Below are positions 54,922-61,534 of a stretch of 64,000 bases of DNA, one piece after another. Origin of the DNA: Gaoshiqia sediminis (GTDB lineage: Bacteria; Bacteroidota; Bacteroidia; Bacteroidales; Prolixibacteraceae); the NCBI RefSeq assembly GCF_025907915.1, contig NZ_JAPAAF010000015.1, forward strand, positions 1 to 64,000, read 5' to 3'. The notes beneath the pieces are model-generated. The model did not search any database and had not been told where the DNA came from. It was given only the letters and a program-made list of their open reading frames with translations. Within the stretch, counting starts at the first letter, position 1. Each line of letters opens with the position of its first letter. A program made the translations under genes and the position numbers.

Positions 54922-55097
54922 TTGGGTTTCAGAAGACTTTTTTTAGCATACTTTCATCTAGCAGCATCATCGACTGAACGTAGAAATCTTTTTGGTCGAA
55001 GCAGATACATTGAGATGCAAGATTTTTATTTTGCAGTATGTCTTTTTAGAGCCTGCAGAGCTTTTTAACCTCAAACCGGAAAATTAATCATCGGGAG
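54922..55097 (-). pseudogene. Extra copy of the RAYT gene 3' end (copy 3)
   Basis: This matches the transposase 3' end and is especially close to copy 1 (53785..53957), including the AGAGCCTGCAGAGC part absent from the intact gene. It has several base changes and cannot encode a working fragment. Confidence 0.8.
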
Positions 55098-55102
55098 CGT
55101 AT

Positions 55103-55223
55103 CCGCTAAGCGGTTCTAAACCGCTAAGCGGATTACGGAAACGGTTCCAAACCGCTAAGCGGATTACGGAAACGGTTCCAAACCGCTAAGCGGATTAATG
55201 CATGGTTCCAAACCGCTAAGCAG
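55103..55223. repeat. REP cluster 4 (four exact and one degenerate copy)
   Basis: Exact 11-mers lie at 55103, 55121, 55152 and 55183. A changed copy (CCGCTAAGCAG) lies at 55213. The last units repeat GGATTACGGAAACGGTTCC in tandem with a 31-base period. The cluster ends just before the selD stop codon. Confidence 0.92.
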
Positions 55224-55235
55224 ATGCAAGCGCAA

Positions 55236-56267
55236 TTATTTCAGCACGATTAGCTTTTCCTGTGGTTGGGTGAGGGAGCCAAACGGTTCGGCTTTATACC
55301 CGTGTTTGCCGAGCAGGTTTTCTACCTCGGTGATGGCATCCGGTTCAACGGCGATCAAGAGTCCGCCGCTGGTTTGCGGGTCGCAAAGGATCAGTTTGTC
55401 CTGTTCGTTGCGCAGCTGAACATTTTGCCCGTAGCTGTCCCAGTTTCGGTGCGTTCCGCCCGGGATGCAGTCTTGTGCGATGTATTCGTCCACCTCTGCG
55501 AACCGGGGTATCTTGTCGAACTCGATGAGGGCCGAAAGCTTGCTCCCCTCGCACATCTCCGTTAAATGACCGAGCAGGCCAAAGCCGGTAACATCGGTCA
55601 TCGCTTTTACCCCGCCAATCAAGGCCAATTCTTCGCCAATCCGGTTGAGTTGTGTCATCGCCTCGGGGGCCAGGCAGGCATGTTCTGCTTTCAGTTTTCC
55701 CTGTTTTTGTGCTGTGGTGAAGACGCCTACGCCCAGTGGTTTGGTGAGGTAGAGCTGGCAGCCAGCTGTGGCGGTGTCGTTTCGTTTCAGGTTGTCAAGC
55801 GCTACCTGCCCGGTAACGGCCAGCCCGAATATTGGCTCGGGGCTGTCGATACTGTGACCGCCAGCCAGGATAATTCCGGCTTCTTTGCAGGCTTGGCGGC
55901 CGCCATCCATCACCTGGCGGGCAATTTCGGCAGGCAGTTTATTTACCGGCCAACCCAAAATGGCAATGGCCAGCAGGGGTTTTCCGCCCATAGCATACAC
56001 GTCGCTGATGGCGTTGGTGGCCGCGATTTTCCCAAAGGTGAAAGGATCGTCCACAATGGGCATGAAAAAGTCGGTGGTGCTGATGATGGCCGTGCCATCG
56101 CCCATATCGTAAACGGCAGCGTCGTCGCGGCTTTCGTTGCCTACCAGCAAGCGGTTGTCGCGGATAGGGTCGATGTTGTTGTGCAGGATGGTGCTCAGTA
56201 CCTTGGGTGATATTTTGCATCCACAGCCTGCGCCGTGACTGTATTGGGTGAGTTTTATCTCATTCAT
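55236..56267 (-). CDS. selD: Selenide, water dikinase
   Basis: This 343-residue enzyme makes selenophosphate from selenide and ATP. The N-terminal [11 protein letters not shown] holds the catalytic Cys (about residue 17) and Lys; it is a Cys, not a selenocysteine, form. The other conserved segments are [39 protein letters not shown] and [12 protein letters not shown] in closely related form ([13 protein letters not shown]). It overlaps mnmH by eight bases, so selenophosphate supply is coupled to tRNA selenation. Confidence 0.96.
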   Translation of the reverse strand: MNEIKLTQYSHGAGCGCKISPKVLSTILHNNIDPIRDNRLLVGNESRDDAAVYDMGDGTAIISTTDFFMPIVDDPFTFGKIAATNAISDVYAMGGKPLLAIAILGWPVNKLPAEIARQVMDGGRQACKEAGIILAGGHSIDSPEPIFGLAVTGQVALDNLKRNDTATAGCQLYLTKPLGVGVFTTAQKQGKLKAEHACLAPEAMTQLNRIGEELALIGGVKAMTDVTGFGLLGHLTEMCEGSKLSALIEFDKIPRFAEVDEYIAQDCIPGGTHRNWDSYGQNVQLRNEQDKLILCDPQTSGGLLIAVEPDAITEVENLLGKHGYKAEPFGSLTQPQEKLIVLK

Positions 56268-57288
56268 GGCTGAAATAATTTATCAGGGTTTCTGCATTTT
56301 TTCGGGGGTTGGTGTCTTCGAGCGGCAGGTAAACTACCTTTGCCGGATCGCGAAGGCTGATACCTTTCCGGTACGATTTATCGTAATAATGAAGTGTGCG
56401 TTTTGCCACTTCGTAATAGTTTCCTTCTTCCAAAAAATGCAAGGCTTCGTTGGCCGCCAAACCTCCCAGGCGTTTCGAAATCCGTTCGATGGATGCTGCC
56501 AGATGCTGCGGCGGGCAGTTCCCGTATTCCTCCACCAGGTGATCGATGCGCTTTGGTTGCGGAATGTCCAGAAAATAGACCGTTTGATTTCTTATTTGGT
56601 TGAAGAGGTTAAGCGGAATTTTCACACCGCCGATATTGTGGCTTTCATCCTCCAGCCAGATGGGCTTCCCGATGTTTAACCGGCGGAATTCTTCCTGCAG
56701 GTTATTCGCAAACTGCTCGATCGTGGGTTGTTCCGGCTGATCGATCCCGCCAAAGGCAGAACCTTTGTGGCAGGCCAGTCCCTCCAGGTCAACCACCTGA
56801 AGCCCGCGAGCCTTCAACGCATTCAGCAGATGGGTCTTGCCGCTTCCGGTATAGCCGCCTACAATGCGAAGCCTGAACGGCTGGGCAAAGAAATCGAGCA
56901 CATAATTACGGTAGGCTTTGTAGCCGCCTTCAAGCACATATACTTTCCGGAACCCATTGTCGGCCAAATGTTGAGCGAACGAGGCGCTGCGCATGCCGCC
57001 ACGCCAGCAATGAACGACCAGCTCTCTGGCCGGCGCCACTTCTTCGGATTGCGAGATGAACTGATCCAGTTTGGGTGTTACCAGTTGGTAGCCCAGTTCG
57101 ATAGCCTTCTCTCTCGATTGCTGCACATAGACGGTCCCAACCTGTGCCCGTTCGGCATCCGAAAACAAGGGAATGTTGACGGCTCCCGGGATATGGCCCT
57201 TCCGGTGTTCGCCGGGTGAACGCACATCAATTACCGGCAGGTGTTTCAACTGCTGGTAGTATTGATGAATGGTCAGTTTTTGGATCAT
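56260..57288 (-). CDS. mnmH: tRNA 2-selenouridine synthase
   Basis: From ATG 57288 (a GTG three codons upstream is possible) the 342-residue protein has an N-terminal rhodanese domain with the active Cys in [11 protein letters not shown] near 95. A P-loop domain follows with [12 protein letters not shown] near 145. MnmH/SelU replaces sulfur by selenium at the wobble 2-thiouridine through a geranylated intermediate, using selenophosphate. The downstream partner selD overlaps it. No selA or selB is in the window. Confidence 0.95.
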   Translation of the reverse strand: MIQKLTIHQYYQQLKHLPVIDVRSPGEHRKGHIPGAVNIPLFSDAERAQVGTVYVQQSREKAIELGYQLVTPKLDQFISQSEEVAPARELVVHCWRGGMRSASFAQHLADNGFRKVYVLEGGYKAYRNYVLDFFAQPFRLRIVGGYTGSGKTHLLNALKARGLQVVDLEGLACHKGSAFGGIDQPEQPTIEQFANNLQEEFRRLNIGKPIWLEDESHNIGGVKIPLNLFNQIRNQTVYFLDIPQPKRIDHLVEEYGNCPPQHLAASIERISKRLGGLAANEALHFLEEGNYYEVAKRTLHYYDKSYRKGISLRDPAKVVYLPLEDTNPRKNAETLINYFSHE

Positions 57289-57325
57289 GCGGTTCACCGG
57301 AATTTTTAAGGAAGCAGTCTGTCTG

Positions 57326-57775
57326 TTAACGATAAGGCAACTTGGTTAACATGTCGGCCAGTTGGTTGATGCCTTCTTCCAGCTTTTTGTTCACCATCAT
57401 TTTGATCATCATGCTCATTTCGGCATGAAGGGTCAGCCGCATTTTCGTCTGGTATGCCGACTCAGGAAGCAGTTGGATCCAGAACGTGATGCCGATGGGT
57501 AATCCGCCCGAACTGTTTATTTTGATGGTTTTGGCCGGTTCGCGTTCGATGATGCGTATTTCGGCCTGCCCCATCCCCGAAATGTTGAAACGGCACGAGT
57601 CGGCATCCGACTCAAAATCCGTTACCTTAATTTGCGGCACCGATTCGTTGATTTTCGACAATAACCCTTCGTTTACATAGGTTGAAAGGTTCTCAAAGTT
57701 CGACAGGTAATTGTAAACAATGTCCTGATTTTGCTCAATCAGCTTTATGTCGCTGACGTATTTCTGTGTACTCAT
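57326..57775 (-). CDS. SRPBCC (START-like) family protein
   Basis: The 149-residue protein has the helix-grip pattern of polyketide-cyclase/START-like proteins. It begins YVSDIKLIEQNQDIVYNYLSN, includes the strand AEIRIIEREPAKTIKI and ends with a long amphipathic C-terminal helix (KMMVNKKLEEGINQLADML). Such folds bind hydrophobic ligands in a central cavity; the ligand here is unknown. It is 38 bases upstream of mnmH on the same strand and may share its transcript. Confidence 0.8.
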   Translation of the reverse strand: MSTQKYVSDIKLIEQNQDIVYNYLSNFENLSTYVNEGLLSKINESVPQIKVTDFESDADSCRFNISGMGQAEIRIIEREPAKTIKINSSGGLPIGITFWIQLLPESAYQTKMRLTLHAEMSMMIKMMVNKKLEEGINQLADMLTKLPYR

Positions 57776-57853
57776 GGTGGTTGTTTCATTAAAATGGAAC
57801 AGGATGTTTGACGAATTGTCCCTACTTTGATAATTGATTTTTACAAAACAGAA

Positions 57854-57878
57854 ACATCCCCGACAGGGCCGGGGATGT
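57854..57878 (-). terminator. Terminator hairpin after pyrE
   Basis: ACATCCCCG and CGGGGATGT form a perfect 9-bp stem around a 7-base loop. On the minus strand it is followed by TTCTGTTTTG, about 30 bases after the pyrE stop codon. Confidence 0.75.
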
Positions 57879-57906
57879 CACGATATCGTTTGAAGGATGG
57901 TTCTGC

Positions 57907-58539
57907 TTATTTGCCCCAGTTTGCCGGGTCTTCCCGCCATTTGTTCAGCGATTCCACCTGCGATTCCTGAATTTCGCCGGATTCCAGTGCCACTTCAATC
58001 AGTGTTTTGTAGCGGCTGAGGGTAGTCAGCTCAATACCTGCCTGGGCAAAGTTTTCTTTGGCAATGGGGAAGTTGTAGGTGAAAATAGCCATCATGCCCA
58101 ATACATCGCCGCCAAAATTTGTAATAGCCTCGGCTGCTTTCAGGCTGCTCACCCCGGTTGATACCAGGTCTTCAATGACTACCACTTTTTGTCCGGCTTT
58201 CAGGTCGCCTTCAATCAGGTTCTCCAGTCCATGGTCTTTCGGTTTCGAGCGAACGTAGATAAAAGGCAGGCCAAGTTCCTGGGCTACCAGCATGCCGATG
58301 GCAATGGCGCCGGTAGCAACCCCGGCAATCACTTCAGCTTGAGGGTATTTCTCGCGGACCAGTTTGACAAATTGGTCACGCACATAGGTACGTGCTTCGG
58401 GGTAGGACAACAATTTCCGGTTGTCGCAATAAATCGGAGCTTTCCAGCCTGATGCCCAGGTAAAAGGGTTTGATGGTTGGATTTTTATTGTGTTAATTTG
58501 TACGAGCTTTTTCGTCACTTCCAGGTGGATGTCTTGCAT
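57907..58539 (-). CDS. pyrE: Orotate phosphoribosyltransferase
   Basis: From ATG 58539 the 210-residue enzyme joins orotate to PRPP in pyrimidine synthesis. Key segments are FTWASGWKAPIYCDNR, the orotate site region GVATGAIAIGML with YVRSKPKDHG, and the PRPP loop VVIEDLVSTGVSSL. A frame nine residues longer starts at 58566, at the edge of the candidate promoter (58569..58576), so the shorter start is preferred. It is divergent from the NUDIX gene. Confidence 0.96.
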   Translation of the reverse strand: MQDIHLEVTKKLVQINTIKIQPSNPFTWASGWKAPIYCDNRKLLSYPEARTYVRDQFVKLVREKYPQAEVIAGVATGAIAIGMLVAQELGLPFIYVRSKPKDHGLENLIEGDLKAGQKVVVIEDLVSTGVSSLKAAEAITNFGGDVLGMMAIFTYNFPIAKENFAQAGIELTTLSRYKTLIEVALESGEIQESQVESLNKWREDPANWGK

Positions 58540-58568
58540 AATGTTAAATGTTTTTACTGAATTCATCG

Positions 58569-58576
58569 CAAATGTA
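58569..58576 (-). promoter_or_regulatory. Candidate -7 element (TACATTTG) of pyrE
   Basis: Fits TAnnTTTG on the minus strand, 29 bases before the preferred pyrE ATG. It overlaps the first codons of the divergent NUDIX gene. Confidence 0.4.
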
Positions 58577-59198
58577 CAAAGTTTTTTTCAATGAGTACCA
58601 GCTGAGGTTTCTGTTCGAAAATAAGAATTCATCTAGGGTTAACATTGGTCAATGTATTGATATTGAATGCTTTGATGATTTTTGGGGCTTGATCGAAAGG
58701 CTGGAAAGCGGAAAATATGCTGAAGAACTTTTTATTGGCTGCCGGATTTCCCCAAACTTGTTGAAACAACTTATTAATGAAATGACACTTATTCCGGCTG
58801 CCGGGGGTTTGGTGAAAAACGAGCATGACCAATATTTGTTTATCCGGAGGTTAGGGCGCTGGGACTTGCCCAAGGGGAAGATCGAAAAGCACGAGCCGGT
58901 GCGCGATGCGGCCCTGCGCGAGGTGGAAGAGGAATGTGGACTGAGCAACTTACAGATACTGCGCGAATTGCCGCCAACTTTTCACATATACCGCTCACCC
59001 TATATCCGGGAGAAAAACAACCTGGTGTGGAAACAAACTTCCTGGTTCGAAATGATTCATACAGGGCAAGGGGCACTTGTTCCCCAAATCGAAGAGGATA
59101 TTGAGGAAGTGCGCTGGTTTGGCCGCCACGAGCTGGATGAAGTTTATGCTTGCACCTATGCCAATTTAAAGGAATTGCTCCATTTCTATTTTGCCTGA
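58572..59198 (+). CDS. NUDIX hydrolase
   Basis: From ATG 58572 the 208-residue protein has an N-terminal extension of about 75 residues, then a NUDIX fold. The complete box G-x5-E-x7-REUxEExGU is seen in GKIEKHEPVRDAALREVEEE followed by CGL (near residue 105). The lead-in RRLGRWDLPKGK is typical of nucleotide or dinucleotide hydrolases. The substrate is not predictable. Its end overlaps by 13 bases with the convergent thioredoxin-fold gene. The in-frame start at 58548 is an alternative. Confidence 0.9.
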   Translation: MYKVFFNEYQLRFLFENKNSSRVNIGQCIDIECFDDFWGLIERLESGKYAEELFIGCRISPNLLKQLINEMTLIPAAGGLVKNEHDQYLFIRRLGRWDLPKGKIEKHEPVRDAALREVEEECGLSNLQILRELPPTFHIYRSPYIREKNNLVWKQTSWFEMIHTGQGALVPQIEEDIEEVRWFGRHELDEVYACTYANLKELLHFYFA

Positions 59199-60607
59199 CG
59201 CCGCCACTCTTCCACTTGCAGTTTTTTGAGGATATCCGACAACTGCCGATCGAAGCCATCCAGCGGATTGAGTGCAGGGGCCAGCTTCAGTAGGCCGTCC
59301 GGGGAAATCAGATATGTCGTCGGAAAGCTTTTCACCCGATATTTTTCAGCTTCTGTTGGTGAAAAGGTGAAGAACTCACCAGTCCATTCCTGCTGGGCAA
59401 TCATGTCTTTTTTGGCCAGTTCACTCTCCGGAATGAGGTTCACAACTAGAAGTTTCCCGACAAATGGCGCTGCGCTTTTTTTCAAGTGATCCAAGTGTTG
59501 GCGGCAAATAGGATTGGTAACGCTGGTGAAATGCAGGTAAACAAATTTTCCGCGAAAGGCGGCCAGCTGAGTTTGTTGGCCGTCAAGCGCGGTAAAGCGG
59601 ATATTTGGCGCTTCGGTACCCGGCAGCAGGTAGGTGAGCTTCTGTGTCAACTTGGCGGCAATTTCCTTTTTTTGGGCAGGCCAGTCACTTTGTGCGATTT
59701 TATTCAGCAAGGTCAACAGGCTTTGCTGTGAAAACTGTCCGGTGTAAAAGGCATCATGGATCGATTTCAATATGACTAATTGCGCCAGGTTTTTGTCCCA
59801 GTTTTTCTGTTGAATAAGCGCATCTTCAATTTCTTTCAGTTTGGCCTGGGCTACCAATCTGCCGAATTGTTCGCCATCCACGGCATTGGCCAGCTGGCCG
59901 AAATAGTTGGAGAAGAGCTGCTCGAACAAACGATAGCAAGTGGGCACCAGCAAGTTGGGCCGATGATCGACAAAGCTGCTTGTGGCAAAACGTTCGTTCC
60001 GGCCTTGGTGGAGGGCATACTCAGCGCTGGCCAGGCGGTAAAATTTGTAGTCTTCGAACGTTGCGTTTGCGGTGGGGGGGAACTGTTGCAGAAGGGCTGC
60101 TTTCAGTGAATCAACGGCAGCAACCGATTTGTCCCGGTAAATCTGCTGAAAGAAGCGATCTTCCTGCCGGGCAAATTCCAACTCGAAAGCCTGCACCATC
60201 CGGTTGAGGTCGGTTGCCGGGGCGTTGACCAGTCCAAAGGGAACCACCTCGGGCTTGAAATACGGATTGCGCCGCTCGGCCCCACTCACCGGCCGGTAGG
60301 GTGGGAGCGCCAGGTGGTATTTTTTTCCGGGTTCGAGGAAAATGTAGGCTTGCCAGGCATCAAAGTCGGCCTGGCAAAAGCTTGTTTTGTTGAGCTTTAG
60401 GCTTGTGGAAAACGATCCGTCGGATTGGAACTGCCAGGTGGCCACGGTCGTTTTTTCGCCACTGACCGGCTCAGTCAGTTCGTATAACGTAATGGTTTTT
60501 CCTGCATACTCAGGCGCTTTCCCCGAAATAACGACGGTTTGGTTTTGTCCCTCCACGATGGAAACAGAAAGCAGGGACAGCAATACAAAAAGCAATTGCT
60601 TAATCAT
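59186..60607 (-). CDS. Secreted thioredoxin-fold protein without CXXC (TlpA/DUF4369-like)
   Basis: From ATG 60607 the 473-residue product has a signal peptide (IKQLLFVLLSLLSVSIVEGQ) and an N-terminal beta-rich region like DUF4369 (VVISGKAPEYAGKTITLYEL). A helical middle and a C-terminal AhpC/TlpA-like thioredoxin fold follow (PNIRFTALDGQQTQLAAFRG, KFVYLHFTS). The redox position reads SVTNPICRQH, with a single Cys where CXXC is expected, so disulfide exchange is doubtful. The protein is probably periplasmic. It starts inside the last codons of coaD (8-base overlap). Confidence 0.85.
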   Translation of the reverse strand: MIKQLLFVLLSLLSVSIVEGQNQTVVISGKAPEYAGKTITLYELTEPVSGEKTTVATWQFQSDGSFSTSLKLNKTSFCQADFDAWQAYIFLEPGKKYHLALPPYRPVSGAERRNPYFKPEVVPFGLVNAPATDLNRMVQAFELEFARQEDRFFQQIYRDKSVAAVDSLKAALLQQFPPTANATFEDYKFYRLASAEYALHQGRNERFATSSFVDHRPNLLVPTCYRLFEQLFSNYFGQLANAVDGEQFGRLVAQAKLKEIEDALIQQKNWDKNLAQLVILKSIHDAFYTGQFSQQSLLTLLNKIAQSDWPAQKKEIAAKLTQKLTYLLPGTEAPNIRFTALDGQQTQLAAFRGKFVYLHFTSVTNPICRQHLDHLKKSAAPFVGKLLVVNLIPESELAKKDMIAQQEWTGEFFTFSPTEAEKYRVKSFPTTYLISPDGLLKLAPALNPLDGFDRQLSDILKKLQVEEWRRQAK

Positions 60608-61082
60608 CTTCCCGCGTAAATTCATCCATATTCAAGCCTTTGGGCAAAAACATGCTGGCATCGCCGCCATGCAGGATGATGTCGCGCACGATGGTGGAGT
60701 TCACCGGGGTGTGTTCGGGCATAGTGAGCAAAAATACAGTTTCGATTTGCGGGTGCATCTTTTTATTTACTTGCGCAATGGCCCGTTCGTATTCAAAATC
60801 GGCCGAAGTACGCAAACCGCGTAGGATATAATTGGCGCCAACCTTTTTGCAGAAATCCACGGTGAGGCCTTCGTGGCTCATCACTTCCACCTTGGGTTCA
60901 TCGGCAAAAACCTGCCTAACCCACGTCAGCCGTTTTTCGAGTTTAAAGAATGATTGTTTGTTGGAGTTGTAGCCAATCATGATCACAATCTTGTCGAACA
61001 TGGGGATGGCCCGGCGAACGATACTTTCATGTCCGATGGTGAACGGGTCGAACGATCCCGGGAAGATGGCGATTTTTTCCAT
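60600..61082 (-). CDS. coaD: Pantetheine-phosphate adenylyltransferase
   Basis: This 160-residue enzyme adenylates phosphopantetheine in the penultimate step of coenzyme A synthesis. The nucleotidyltransferase motif FPGSFDPFTIGHESIV is at the N-terminus, RGLRTSADFEYE in the middle, and the (I/V)SSTxxR-like motif reads NSTIVRDI. ATG 61082 is the family start; a frame 41 residues longer is rejected because the candidate promoter lies inside it. A secreted thioredoxin-fold gene is coupled downstream. Confidence 0.95.
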   Translation of the reverse strand: MEKIAIFPGSFDPFTIGHESIVRRAIPMFDKIVIMIGYNSNKQSFFKLEKRLTWVRQVFADEPKVEVMSHEGLTVDFCKKVGANYILRGLRTSADFEYERAIAQVNKKMHPQIETVFLLTMPEHTPVNSTIVRDIILHGGDASMFLPKGLNMDEFTREDD

Positions 61083-61106
61083 GTGTCCTTTGTTGAATTC
61101 AAAGAC

Positions 61107-61114
61107 CAAATATA
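61107..61114 (-). promoter_or_regulatory. Candidate -7 element (TATATTTG) of coaD
   Basis: Fits TAnnTTTG on the minus strand, 24 bases before the coaD ATG. From here to 61516 I see no gene or clear repeat. Confidence 0.5.
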
Positions 61115-61534
61115 GCGGATAATATTTGGAAATGGACTTTGTGCCTGGCTTTATTCTCTTTGTGGGCGGTGCTTTGTCTTGTTCGGCATCTGCTGTTCTC
61201 TTCATTTAAATTGAATTTGACCTGCTCTTTCGCTCGGTTGATCTTTCTTTTCTACCATCTTTTGTGCCCAATGGCTTCGATAGCAGATGAGGGTTGATGA
61301 TGAAAATTAAATTGCGATTGGTTCCAATGTTTTTCGGTTGCATGCTATTGCATTCTTTTAATATCTTGTGGGGCAATTTGATGAAGGGTTTTTCCTGATT
61401 GGCGAACAGAGGGGGCGTAGGCAGGGCTCAACGGATGTTGCTTTCGTTGCGGGGCATGAGGAATGGGAGTAGCCTTTCTGTTGGAGTGGGATGACCGTGG
61501 TTTTTTTATTGTTTGTATGAATTGGATGGAACGA

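Noticed and set aside
53651-55223. Possible CRISPR array
   Set aside because: The repeated unit is only 11 bases and near-palindromic, spacing is irregular (18-33 bases within clusters, long gaps between), the spacers resemble each other, and a RAYT rather than cas genes is present.
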